A DNA stretch of 34,366 nt from Rhodothermia bacterium (GTDB taxonomy: Bacteria > Bacteroidota > Rhodothermia > Rhodothermales > JAAAOL01), in contig JAUIDY010000066.1 in assembly GCA_030428385.1 (NCBI GenBank), positions 1 through 34,366 of the forward strand, read 5' to 3'. Below the pieces are notes generated by a model that was not told the origin of the DNA, searched no databases, and saw nothing but the letters and a program-made list of their open reading frames with translations. Made by a program: the position numbers and the translations under genes. Shown piece after piece: positions 23,671 to 33,300 of this stretch. Positions within the stretch are counted from its first letter, which is position 1. Every line of letters starts with the position of its first letter.

Positions 23671-25701
23671 CTAGCTTCCATTCCGAACCGGGAACCCCAT
23701 CTGCGCCCACACCAAAATGCCCTCATCAATGATGGCGGTGTTCTCGAATCCATGTCGTTTCAGCGTGCTTTGCACGCGCCCTGATGCAGCGTGCGGACAC
23801 GCACAATAGATGACAATGGGAGTCCCATCGTTTGGAATGTCGTCGATGAAGTTCTCCGGGTCCTCGTAGTAGGGCACTGGGAAGGAGCCCGGAATATGCA
23901 TTTGACGCCATGCCACTTCAGACCGGGCATCCATGATGATCATGCGCAGGCTGTCCTGCAAGGCTTGGTTCACCTGGGCGGAAGAGACATATTTGCCCTC
24001 TCTCAATTGGAAAACAGGTGCCTCGCTGTCGGGGTTGAGCACGTATTCCGCTGGTGTAGGGATCGACACGGTAATAGGCTCAGGGATGTCCCAGCCAGAG
24101 GCGCGGCTCCGCAAGAAGGCCGTCACGTCGTCCATGTCTTGACTGCTCAAACTATCTTTGAAGGCCATCATGGGCGTTCCATCGCGCCCTTCGGCGATGG
24201 CATACCGAAGGAAGTGATCGGTAGCGGTGGCAAGCAGCATGGGGTTCCCTAAGGCCGGGGCAGAGATCCCCTCTCCGTTTTCACCATGACAAACCGCACA
24301 GCTTTTTTCATAAACAGCAGCACCCTGGGCAATAGCGCCCAGCACCGGCTCTCTGGAGAGTGTGACCGGTTCTTCGACCTCCGCCATCTCGTACAAATAC
24401 TGTAGCAGCAATTCGATTTCGATATACTCCAAAGGCCCGCCCTGCGCATCTAAATACCCCGCCATCGCGGTATTGGCCCTTCCATATTGGATGGTATACC
24501 TCATAAAATTGGTATTCTGACTGGTGGCCAGCAGGGAATGCGAACGCAGCGAAGGCGCATTATCCGCCGCGTATCCCTCTCGGTTATCCCCATGGCACAG
24601 CGCACAATATTTCGTGTATAGCTCTCCGGCATACGCAATGGCCAGCGTGTCTAGCGGCTCCGCCATCGGGTTGAGCGTTCGGGCCATGACCCCTTGCGCT
24701 TCAGGCTCTTGCACAAACTCCAGTTGCACGCCAAAGGCGTAGTCCGGCAAGATGCTCAGCTGTTCATCTGTCTGCGTCAAAGCAGCGGAGGGCAGTTCCT
24801 CCTCCAGATACCGATACGTTGAGTCCAGATCTGCTACCTCAAACCTTAATGCAAACACGCCCTCGCCTCTGCGCGACAGAAAGTCGTTCAACGATGGATC
24901 AGCCTCCGCAGCGACTACGTGGAGCTCTTGGTGACGGGAAAGCCGATATCTGGCGGTCGTATCATGGTGCTCAATGACCTCAAATCCCAATTTTCCGAAT
25001 TCCTCATGGGCAGCTTCGAGGTCTCGAACGACGATTCGGATCGCCGCTATCCCCACTACGCCGTTGGGGTGTTTATTGAAGTTTCTGTTATAGGTGTAAT
25101 AGGTTCGCCAAGCATCGTTCGCCTCTGCGTAATTCAATCCGACATTTTCGATAAACCGGGGAAGATGGGCAGGGGGAGCAGCGGTATTGAAGTCAAGGCT
25201 CCTGCGAGTCGGGTCGCCATCATCCCGAGACCAGCCCTCTGGTGCTTGAGCGCTGCTGCGGTACGATCGAACCGAATCCACCTGGTACCCGCTTGCGGTA
25301 AGCGCCATCGCCGTGGAATCAACAGAAGAACTGGACAGCGCAAAAAGGCGAACCCCTTCGCCGGAGGCCAGAAAGGTGCGGATGAACGCAGGGGTAGAAT
25401 GCTTCAGTGAGTCATCTACGGCTAATAGCTCGAAGGCGGACATGTCGCCAAAAGCTATAGATGTGGTCATCGACCCCTCAAAAACCCCTGGCTCAGCGCT
25501 TCGATTAATGTTGAAGCCCAGGGTGTCGCTGAAGTAATTACGGGCCGCTTCTAGATCATTGACCATTAACGTGGCACTGTTAATGCCAATGCCTTGGCCG
25601 AGTAAAAAGGGCTTTTCAGACTCCTCTAACGGGCACCCGAGGAGCAAAATGCCCGACAAAAGTAAAATCGAAAGCAGTGATACGATCTTGTTGAGTTCCA
25701 T
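23671..25701 (-). CDS. Lipoprotein fusing two VOC domains, two cytochrome c domains and a rhodanese
   Basis: A 676-aa envelope protein. The N-terminus is a lipoprotein signal with LLLGC (Cys23). Two VOC/glyoxalase-like domains follow, at about 38-170 (LMVNDLEAARNYFSDTLGF) and 215-340 (IRIVVRDLEAAHEEFGKLGF). Two haem c domains follow: CALCH with C366, C369, H370, and CAVCH with C468, C471, H472. Candidate Met ligands are in NTAMAGY and TPMMAFKD. The C-terminus (about 580-676) is a rhodanese with the CxCP-type loop YCACPHAASGR (C633, C635). I use ATG 25701, which has AGGA at 8-base spacing; ATG 25722 would add seven residues. It is divergent from the DUF2231-like gene. The combination suggests redox or sulfur chemistry at the membrane surface, reaction unknown. 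Confidence 0.85.
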   Translation of the reverse strand: MELNKIVSLLSILLLSGILLLGCPLEESEKPFLLGQGIGINSATLMVNDLEAARNYFSDTLGFNINRSAEPGVFEGSMTTSIAFGDMSAFELLAVDDSLKHSTPAFIRTFLASGEGVRLFALSSSSVDSTAMALTASGYQVDSVRSYRSSAQAPEGWSRDDGDPTRRSLDFNTAAPPAHLPRFIENVGLNYAEANDAWRTYYTYNRNFNKHPNGVVGIAAIRIVVRDLEAAHEEFGKLGFEVIEHHDTTARYRLSRHQELHVVAAEADPSLNDFLSRRGEGVFALRFEVADLDSTYRYLEEELPSAALTQTDEQLSILPDYAFGVQLEFVQEPEAQGVMARTLNPMAEPLDTLAIAYAGELYTKYCALCHGDNREGYAADNAPSLRSHSLLATSQNTNFMRYTIQYGRANTAMAGYLDAQGGPLEYIEIELLLQYLYEMAEVEEPVTLSREPVLGAIAQGAAVYEKSCAVCHGENGEGISAPALGNPMLLATATDHFLRYAIAEGRDGTPMMAFKDSLSSQDMDDVTAFLRSRASGWDIPEPITVSIPTPAEYVLNPDSEAPVFQLREGKYVSSAQVNQALQDSLRMIIMDARSEVAWRQMHIPGSFPVPYYEDPENFIDDIPNDGTPIVIYCACPHAASGRVQSTLKRHGFENTAIIDEGILVWAQMGFPVRNGS

Positions 25702-25828
25702 GAGAACGGTCCTAGATGACATAGATAAAGCGTTGAAAAGACAAGCTTAATAACGTAGCGAAAGATGGGGGTGAGGCGTCCCATGGGGCTACGACCTCAC
25801 CGACAACAAGCTCCAGATTATTTAGTTC

Positions 25829-26316
25829 GTGTGGCTGACCACGTCCACGCCGTCACGCCATGTGCCAGTGGTGCTCACGCCCCTAGCCCTTGTCCTTCTG
25901 GGGCTCGGAGCGTGGCGCGTGCTGGGTCCAAGCCCGGAAGCTCGGCAGCCACCCTCACCGCCACCGGCCGATGCCTCATCCTCTTCAGTGTAATTATGGC
26001 CGGCGTGGCATACTTCTCCGGTCCACTCGTCTTCGAATCGCTAGAGACGGAGTTGGAAGCCGTTCGCGACCTCGTCGAGCTGCACGCCGTGCTCGGCAGG
26101 GCAGCCTTCTTCGGACTGGTCTTCCTCGCTATACCGACTATGTTTGCGATCTTCCGTGAGCTTGAGGATGAGCCACCGTCATGCTGGCTCAATGGCATAT
26201 TGATCGCCGGGACCGCGCTGCTGAGCTATCTCTTACTCTGGGCCGGGCACTACGGCGGAGCGATCCGCCGTCCGGAGATCGCCAACGCTCTCTCCTGGCT
26301 CTTCCCAATACTCTGA
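25829..26316 (+). pseudogene. DUF2231-like membrane protein gene, apparently frameshifted
   Basis: The 3' part encodes three hydrophobic segments containing MAGVAYFSGPLVFE, VELHAVLGRAAFFG and AGHYGGAIRRP, which resembles the DUF2231 family of small membrane proteins. Its frame runs on upstream to 25765, but there the residues are polar and unlike any start. The expected first helix appears in the next frame as RHVPVVLTPLALVLLGLGAW (from about 25856), in a frame opening at GTG 25829 and ending at TAA 25991-25993. The two readings join near 25930-25965, so one frameshift, real or from sequencing, breaks the gene. It lies divergent to the cytochrome fusion and ends 7 bases from the convergent isomerase-like gene. 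Confidence 0.5.
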
Positions 26317-26323
26317 TTGGGTT

Positions 26324-27256
26324 TTACCCTTCTCCGTATTCTTCTTGCAGTGCTGTGCGGACCCGTTCCAGCAGGGCTTTTGTGGCGCGGATGCCTTCCG
26401 GCTCCGATAGCTCTTGGCCCTCATACTCGATGCCCACGTACCCCCGATATCCGGCGTCGAGCACCAGGCGCATCATCCGCACATAATCTGTCTGTGTCTC
26501 GTCGCCGTCCGCATCGAAGACGTTCGATTTGGCGCTGACGGCTTTGGCATACGGCATCAACTCTTCGACGCCTTGATAGCGGTCGTACCATTCGTCTGCC
26601 CCGAGGCGGAAGTTGCCAAAATCGGGCAGTGTGCCGCAACCGGGATGATCGACCTGTGCCATCACACCTGCCAGCCACGCCCCATTAGAGGAAAGCCCGC
26701 CGTGGTTTTCCACGATGACACTGATCTCATGTTCGGCTCCATACTCCGTTAGGCGGCGCAAGCCGTCGGCGGCCAGCCGCATCTGCTCGTCATAGCTCAG
26801 GCTACTGTCGCTCTGAGCATTAACACGGATGGCGTGGCACCCGAGGAACGCCGCCGCCTCCACCCACTTGTGGTGGTTTTCGATGGCCTGCGTGCGCATC
26901 GCCTCGTCGGAAGCCCCGAGGTTGCCCTCGCGGTCGCACATGATCAGCAGACTCTGCACGCCCTCGCCATCGGCGCGGTTTTTCATCTCGGCGAGGTATG
27001 TGGTGTCGGTGGCCTTGTCGAAGAAAAAAACGTTGACATATTCGACCGCGTCGAGGCCGTAGTCTTGACGGGCCGTGCGGGCAAAGTCGAGGTTGTCTAG
27101 CTGCCTACCAAAGAGGGTGCGGTGAAGCGACCATTGCGCCAGCGAGATGCGAAAAAGGGGTTCATTAGCGGCGACGAGGTGCCGGGTGGGCATGCCAACC
27201 AGGGGGAGACTTGCGGCCGCAGCGGCGGCGTGCCGAAGGAAAGAACGACGGTTCAT
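26324..27256 (-). CDS. Tat-exported sugar phosphate isomerase/epimerase-like TIM barrel
   Basis: A 310-aa xylose isomerase-like TIM-barrel protein. The start [21 protein letters not shown] is a twin-arginine signal, which fixes the start at 27256 rather than the TTG or other codons further up. Likely metal or substrate residues lie in [14 protein letters not shown] and GIEYEG. Exported members of this family are common in Bacteroidota and Planctomycetes near sugar dehydrogenases; no dehydrogenase is next to it here. It is convergent with the DUF2231-like gene. Substrate unknown. Confidence 0.85.
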   Translation of the reverse strand: MNRRSFLRHAAAAAASLPLVGMPTRHLVAANEPLFRISLAQWSLHRTLFGRQLDNLDFARTARQDYGLDAVEYVNVFFFDKATDTTYLAEMKNRADGEGVQSLLIMCDREGNLGASDEAMRTQAIENHHKWVEAAAFLGCHAIRVNAQSDSSLSYDEQMRLAADGLRRLTEYGAEHEISVIVENHGGLSSNGAWLAGVMAQVDHPGCGTLPDFGNFRLGADEWYDRYQGVEELMPYAKAVSAKSNVFDADGDETQTDYVRMMRLVLDAGYRGYVGIEYEGQELSEPEGIRATKALLERVRTALQEEYGEG

Positions 27257-27661
27257 CATGGCATTGAGAGTCAAGCGTTTGCCGGAACGCCAAGGTAGCG
27301 CCGATGGCTGTCGAAAACAACCATTTGGCACCCTCGGCAAGCATGGGAAAATCCCCTGGATCGGCACAGCTACCCGCGACGACCCCGGTTTGCACCGACA
27401 GCACCACGACCCGTATCAAAAACTCACGCAGTGCCTTATTTCACACGGCACTTGTTCGTGCCAGCGTCCATTTACCCACCGCAGCATCGCCTCCCACCGC
27501 TGTTTCTTCACTTGCCAGGACGCCGCCGGGCGCGTTCTGCATCGCCACCAATCACAGAATCACCAGCGGCCATATCGTACGAGTTATAGCCCTCCCATAT
27601 CAGGTATCCGAGTAGTGGGAGTCGGCAGCGTGGCATTGTTGTGCAGTTGCAAAAAAACCAC
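27257..27661. other. Intergenic region between the TIM-barrel gene and the hydrolase gene
   Basis: About 405 bases with only weak overlapping frames in several phases and no recognisable domain. A run of seven T on the minus strand (about 27649-27655) follows the hydrolase stop and could belong to a terminator, but no strong stem was found. Confidence 0.4.
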
Positions 27662-29158
27662 TCAATCATACTCAAGAATAAACGCTGGGCCGCTCCGGTC
27701 TTTGAGACATTGTTCTGCATCTGTATCCAGCGTCGCGTGATCTCCAGCCGAAACGAAGTGGGCTGCGATACGCATGGCACAACCATCTCCACCCCAATCT
27801 TGAGTTGGCGTATGTCCGGCCGCACGAACTTCGACGACACGGCTGTTAGACAGTGTTGCTGCAGCTTGACGGGCCCACTTCGGAGGTGTTGCCGGATCAT
27901 ACTGCCCGGCAATCAGCAGAACGGGGACGCTGCTCTCAACGGGCGCTACTTCCCTCTGAGGCCGAACCGGAACAGCCCATTCATCGCATATCGAAGGCAC
28001 AACAACGGCAGACTCAAGACCGAATAGCGTCGATCCGGGAGAGGCTGCCTGAGACCGATCGGAATAGGGCAGCAACTCACTACACCAAACGGAGAGACGC
28101 ATGCCCCAAGCAAAACTTGACGGGCCGATTGATTCGGATACCAGGCCTTGAATTACGCTCGTGTCGCGGCGTGCAATGGAATCGAGGAGCCATGGAGCTT
28201 CTGCGATTGCAGTTGGTGAACTGGTTGAGACGAGAGTAGCTAGATCTGCACCTCGGAGCGCTATCGTGGTCAAGCCCGCCGTCTCGTCAATCGGAACGAT
28301 AACAGGAAACTCCTCAGCGGCTTTCAGTGCAGCATAAAACCGCGACCGAAGTTCAGGATAGGCGGCATTGCACGAAAGACTAGCCGCACAGTCTCGAAAG
28401 ACAAGCTCCAACGCTTGCTCCAGGTTGGCTGCACTCTCATCGTCATACCGAGCTTGCGGGGGGAGCACAGAGTCGAGTATTGATGCACGGACCGTGCCTG
28501 GATAGTCGCGCAAGACCGCCAGCGCGAGTCGAGTGCCGTAAGAGATTGAATAGAGAGTCCACTGATCGACGCCGAGGACGCTGCGCAGATCTTCGATGTC
28601 TGCTGCACTCACGGCCGTCGAATAGGCTGCATGGTCGACACCCTGTGCGTTCAATTTGGCCTTACAATCTGCTGCGGCCGCTCGCTGGGCGGCTATGCTC
28701 GCCTCTGCAAGGACAGAAAATTGATTGCCCGCACGCGCCGCACCAAATTCAGGGCAACGCAGCGCAGGTTGAGCGTAACCCGTTCCACGCTGACCGAAGA
28801 CGACGAAGTCTCTTTCAACGGTCCATGGATATGCGCCCGGGTATGCTGCGGCATTGAGAGCACTACTCCCGGGACCACCGGCAAGATACAGGACCGGTCC
28901 AGGCGCACCGTGTCCATTCTTCGCGTGAAGTACCACAACCGGAAGACGGATTGTAGGGCCGTCCTGAACTGCACGGTCCTCATAAACGACGAGGTACCCG
29001 GTTAGCGCACGGAACGCTGATGGAACTGCTACTGGAAAGTCGATCGAGTCGGGCTCAAAGCGCGGGACTTGACCCTCAGAACTCGAACCAGTGCTTTGCC
29101 CAACAGCCGGATAGCAACCAAACACAGCCAGAAGCACTGCGAAAAAGAGTCGAGCCAT
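27662..29158 (-). CDS. Secreted alpha/beta hydrolase (proline iminopeptidase/TAP-like, S33 group)
   Basis: A 498-aa exported hydrolase with signal MARLFFAVLLAVFGCYPAVGQ. The fold shows LAGGPGSS near the oxyanion strand and VFGQRGTGYAQP, where relatives usually have DQRGTG. The triad appears to be S206 in SISYGT, D421 in GQYDPATP and H449 in AAGHTPT. The elbow lacks the usual Gly two residues before the Ser (GxSYG). The C-terminal TAP-like segment is rich in paired cysteines (WCSELLP, SICDEWA, GDGCAMR), suggesting disulfides in the periplasm. ATG 29158 fits the signal peptide; the frame extends to 29212. Likely substrates are peptides or esters. Confidence 0.85.
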   Translation of the reverse strand: MARLFFAVLLAVFGCYPAVGQSTGSSSEGQVPRFEPDSIDFPVAVPSAFRALTGYLVVYEDRAVQDGPTIRLPVVVLHAKNGHGAPGPVLYLAGGPGSSALNAAAYPGAYPWTVERDFVVFGQRGTGYAQPALRCPEFGAARAGNQFSVLAEASIAAQRAAAADCKAKLNAQGVDHAAYSTAVSAADIEDLRSVLGVDQWTLYSISYGTRLALAVLRDYPGTVRASILDSVLPPQARYDDESAANLEQALELVFRDCAASLSCNAAYPELRSRFYAALKAAEEFPVIVPIDETAGLTTIALRGADLATLVSTSSPTAIAEAPWLLDSIARRDTSVIQGLVSESIGPSSFAWGMRLSVWCSELLPYSDRSQAASPGSTLFGLESAVVVPSICDEWAVPVRPQREVAPVESSVPVLLIAGQYDPATPPKWARQAAATLSNSRVVEVRAAGHTPTQDWGGDGCAMRIAAHFVSAGDHATLDTDAEQCLKDRSGPAFILEYD

Positions 29159-29320
29159 ATCCGCGCCGATCAAATAGAAGAGAAGAAAAAGTCGCCGCTC
29201 ACACAACTGCAAAACGGCACGGTCATCACCGGCGCAGTATTACCGCTGCGACAGGGGCAAATTACGGAAGGGGCGGTGCGGCGGCAACCCACCAAACTGT
29301 GCAGCGCATAGCCACCCTCG

Positions 29321-29795
29321 CTACAAGAAAGGCCGCCGCACGCTTGGCCGCCAATGAATCACAGATCTCCTTTCCTTCCCGATGGGCTGTCTGGAGAATC
29401 GGGAATACAGGATCAGGCCGACGAGAACGAGGAGCAGCAACGCAATGATCGTGATCTGGAAAAGCGCGAGAGATGTGGTTTCGGCGAGTTGCAGTTGGTT
29501 GGGCTCGTTCGGACCCAGCAGCCGGTTCATCTGAAGGAAAGCCAGATGGGATCCCATGCAGGCGCAGACGCTACCGCTAGCCATGCGCAGGCATTGCTGG
29601 AAACCTCCGATAAGGAGCAGATCATGGAGAAGACCCGGATCCGGACTGATCCGCCGATTCTGACTTCTATATCGAGGACATACTTCAGGACCGAGAGGAG
29701 AATCACGGGCATCACGAGGAAAGCTATCGTCGTCAGGATGGTGGCCAGCCATTTCCTGTAGCAACTGCTGATCCTGTGTTGATTGCGAAACCCCG
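29321..29795 (-). pseudogene. Possible frameshifted two-helix membrane protein
   Basis: On the minus strand one frame encodes KWLATILTTIAFLVMPVILL followed by SVLKYVLDIEVRIGGS and stops at 29527. The next frame contains SLALFQITIIALLLLVLVGL followed by a basic tail, ending at 29321. Each part alone looks like half of a small membrane protein. A shift between about 29655 and 29530 would join them. No homologue recognised, and both could be chance. Confidence 0.3.
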
Positions 29796-29897
29796 CTCAG
29801 CCATGAGGGAGACGGGATAGACGTGCAGAACATGCAAGGATAGCATGATCGAGCAGCATCCCCAAGAAGGGAGCAAATGCGGATGATTTGTTGTACC

Positions 29898-29938
29898 AAA
29901 AAAAATAAACCCTTGCAAATCAATGACCTGCAAGGGTT
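29898..29938 (-). terminator. Rho-independent terminator of the tRNA-Lys/tRNA-Leu operon
   Basis: AACCCTTGCA (29908-29917) pairs perfectly with TGCAAGGGTT (29929-29938) over an 11-base loop, and on the minus strand TATTTTTTTT follows. It starts six bases after the 3' end of tRNA-Leu(GAG). Confidence 0.9.
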
Positions 29939-29943
29939 CAACG

Positions 29944-30027
29944 TGCCCGGGACTGGACTCGAACCAGCACGCCCGGAAGGGCACCGCCCCCTCAAGACGG
30001 CGCGTCTACCAATTCCGCCACCCGGGC
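29944..30027 (-). tRNA. tRNA-Leu, anticodon GAG
   Basis: Class II tRNA with acceptor arms GCCCGGG/CCCGGGC and discriminator A. The anticodon stem CCGTC/GGCGG has one G-U pair and loop TTGAGGG, giving GAG, which reads CUC and CUU. A long variable arm (TGCCCTTCCGGGCG) is present. CCA is not encoded. It is the second tRNA of a two-gene operon. Confidence 0.95.
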
Positions 30028-30049
30028 AGGGTGTGTATGCTAAAGCGTG

Positions 30050-30122
30050 TGATCCCGGCAGGGCTCGAACCTGCGACCCTCTGATTAAAAGTCAGATGCT
30101 CTGCCAGCTGAGCTACGGGATC
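30050..30122 (-). tRNA. tRNA-Lys, anticodon TTT
   Basis: A 73-base cloverleaf with acceptor GATCCCG/CGGGATC, anticodon stem TCTGA/TCAGA and loop CTTTTAA, giving TTT. The T loop is GTTCGAGCC. The discriminator is A and CCA is not encoded. tRNA-Leu(GAG) follows 22 bases later. Confidence 0.96.
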
Positions 30123-30151
30123 AAAGGCCCTTCCTGTTTTGGGAAGGACAG

Positions 30152-30182
30152 CAAAGATAGGGTGACCCATCCTACGGCGCAA
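30152..30182 (-). promoter_or_regulatory. Bacteroidota-type promoter of the tRNA-Lys/tRNA-Leu operon
   Basis: On the minus strand TTG (30180-30182) is followed by 20 bases and then TATCTTTG (30152-30159), an exact -7 TAnnTTTG box. A small hairpin CCTTCC/GGAAGG lies between it and the tRNA-Lys 5' end. Confidence 0.65.
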
Positions 30183-30370
30183 CCCGTTCGCTTTGAAGTA
30201 TTTGTGAGGGTAGGGATCGGCTTCTCGGTGTTCATAGACCCGTCTGGACCCTTTTTGATCTCTAGCACCGTAGCCTGAACAAGGGAAACCGTGGCGCTGG
30301 GTAATTCTTGTCCACTATTCCTCCCCCAAAGGGGCTGGCCTCCGATCTTGCTATACGGGTGGGTTAAGCG

Positions 30371-33300
30371 TTATTTCAGCAACACCATCTGGCCTGTACG
30401 GACGTGCTTCTTCCCGCTTGTCCAGGCGGTAATCCGATAGAAATAGGCTCCAGACGCCAGCGGCAAATCCTGAAGCTCAATCTTCTGGTTCACACCGGGA
30501 GCCATCCGCTTGGCTGGCATCCCATAAACCTGTTGGCCTCGAACGTCGAAGACGTCCACCGTGACATCAGCGGTTGCGGCAAGATCGAAGGTCAGCGTGG
30601 TGTGTTTGGAGAAAGGATTGGGGTAGTTGCCGTGTAAAACAAAGTCCTCATTCGGAAGCTCGGCTTCCTCGGTGGAAACCGGGATCCCGACATTTCCGCT
30701 GGCATCAAGGGATAACAGCACCAGCGCTGAGTCGGGACCGGCAGCGACTAGGGCCAGGGCCTCCCCAGCGGCGTCTGTCCAGTCGAATTGAAACACGTTT
30801 TGTCCAGCCACTTTGCCCATCGCATCGGTGCTCACTTCCATGTTGTAGAGACCGGGCGCGAGGGAGAAGTAGGCCGTTGCGGAATCGGCTGGCAGGTTTT
30901 CGGTAATGGTTTGCACCGGATTGCCAGTGTCGTCGAGGATGCGCAGGCTTAAGGGGGCGTCGGTAAGGGTGGTGTTGGCGATGAAAAACTCCACCTGCGA
31001 GGCGTCCTCGGCTTCAGTACGCGGGTCGGGTTTGACCAGGATTTTGCTGCTGTCGGCATCCACTTCCGTCAGGAACAGCGCAATGCGGGAGGGGAAAGCA
31101 GGCGTACCGTTTTCATCTTGATACACCAAATCAAGCGCAATCGAGTCAACGGGGTTGGACCTGTCCGGGTCGGCACCGTCCGTAATTTCAACCAGCGGAA
31201 ACGCCTGACCGATTGGAAAATCCTGGAAGGTAATCACATCGCCCACCTCCAGGTCATTGGCCACCAACACACTGTCGAGGTACACATCAATGGTTTCAGG
31301 AAGGCGTGTCGCTTTATCTCCTATATGCAGATCTTCTAGAGATAATATGCGGCCACGAAATATGCTGCCCTCGACGCTGGCATATGTCCCTGTCAATTCA
31401 ATATCAGTACGGGCAACAACTCCTTCATCTGAATTCACATACGCACTATTAAACAGATTTGAGCTTCTTGTGTAGAATACAAGATCGACGACAAAGGAGT
31501 CTTGCGAAGCAAGAGACGGTAAGTCCCATATAATGCTACCAGTATCATCTCTAAGAAAATCTGTAGGTGGGAGATAAAAACCTGATTCCGAATCACTAAA
31601 TATTCGTAAATCCCTTGTTGAAAATACATCACCTATTTTCACATTGGTTAAAGGTATCTCTCCCGTATTGGTTACAACGATTCGGAATGCAACCTGATCT
31701 CCAACCGTAAATTCGTCGACGAAGGCTGTCTTCTTAATCTCCACCATCGGCCTTGGATCTTCCTCGATAACCATGACCGCTCCAGAAAAGAAACCGGCTT
31801 GTGTGGTCTGGATGGCATTGTCCGTCGTGGTCAGGCTTGCGCTGTTTACCCCCAGACCCAGGTAGCAAAACAACGGCGCAGAATCGACGGCATTTGTATT
31901 CGCATTCTCAAGCGCAACGACTACTGGGCAGGTGTCCTCTGCTATTAACTGACCCGCTCCATCATCCGTCAGCGTCGATTTGCAAACGGTGGTTGTCAGT
32001 TGTTCGCCGAAGTCGCCTGCTAATGGATTAAGCGGCACCAACACGTCCAGGGTCTCTCCTAAACTATATCCTGAAATGGCATCCAAAAACTCGTCGTTGG
32101 CTGTGCCATAATAACTCAGGTAGGCCACCTCCATGGTTTCCAGGTTGCAGGCCGCCACCATGCCGTCGCTCAGGCCTCCCGCATACTCCGACTGGAACGC
32201 GCCTGCTGTCGTCGGAATGCCGCCATCCGTAATCCCTGACGCAATAACATAGTCACCGACCACCTCTACATCCGTAAAGCTATCACGACCGGGGCCGTCT
32301 GCGACACACCTGCCACTAATTGAATATTCAATATCATCATTTCCAATACTAAGGGCGATTTTTTGCAGTATCGCCGCGAATTCCAAATTTTCATTTACCA
32401 GATCGTCCGATTCCGTACTACCTGCGATATACAGGTTACCCTCCTGATCTACATCGAACCCACCTCCAAACTCGCTATCATTGCCCCCCAGATACGTGGA
32501 GTAGAGCAGCGTACTGCCATCGCTTGTTAACCTGGTGAGGATGAAATCGCTGTCGCCCTCTCGTGTCGATTGAAGGGCATTCGCGGTGGTTGGGTAATCA
32601 GGGGAACGGGAATAGCCAGCCAACCAGAGATCGCCCTCTGGTGCCAGATCGATGCCACCGGAAGAATACTCGCGGTCACTACCACCGAGGTAGGTCGAAA
32701 ATACCAACGCACCGTTCGCATCAAGTTTGGCAACCAGCAGATCTTGATCGCCCGCGATTTCGGCCTGCAAAGGATTTAGGGTGGGAAAATCACTCGAAAG
32801 CGTGCGGCCTAAGACATAGATGTTGTCCTCCTCATCCAGCACCAGCGCCTCTGCCCGGTCAGGCTCGCTACCTCCAAGGAAGGTTGAATAGAGGATCGCG
32901 CCCGTCGTGGGATCAAAGCGCATAATGAAGAAATCGTCGCCGCCAGCGGGTGCCCCCTGGGCGGCATTTTGGGTGGGAAAATCGGCGGAGTTGGTTCTGC
33001 CTCCCACAAACACATCACCGCTGCTTGAAACCACCAGGTCATTTACGCTGTCCGTGCCCGACCCGCCCAGGTACGAGGCAAAGGTGATCTCCGGGTCGAT
33101 GATGAGTGGAATCGCCGGGTCATACGCACCCACTTCAAATCCCACGGTGCCCGCTTCCAGACGAAACGCACCACTGACGGGTATGCGCTGCCCATTGATC
33201 GTCTGAAACAGCACCGGGGCCGACTCCACCAGTTCGCCCAGCACCGTCTGCGCCACCAGCGCCCCGTCATCGCGAAGGCGAAGTGATTCCACCCCGTCCA

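Larger units (their letters stand above)
29159..29943. other. Gene-poor stretch with a possible decayed membrane protein gene
   Basis: No intact gene can be supported here. The long minus-strand frame 29321-29995 runs into tRNA-Leu and is not used. Two hydrophobic segments in different frames (see the entry at 29321-29795) may be remnants of one gene. The tRNA terminator lies at the upper end. Confidence 0.4.

Noticed and set aside
27304-27615. Plus-strand frame between the TIM-barrel and hydrolase genes
   Set aside because: Ser/Thr/Ala-rich translation without domain, with equally long frames in other phases.
29321-29995. 224-codon minus-strand frame taken as one gene
   Set aside because: Its start lies inside tRNA-Leu(GAG) and the terminator, and the first 100 residues are low-complexity; only the hydrophobic C-terminus might be real, treated as a possible remnant.
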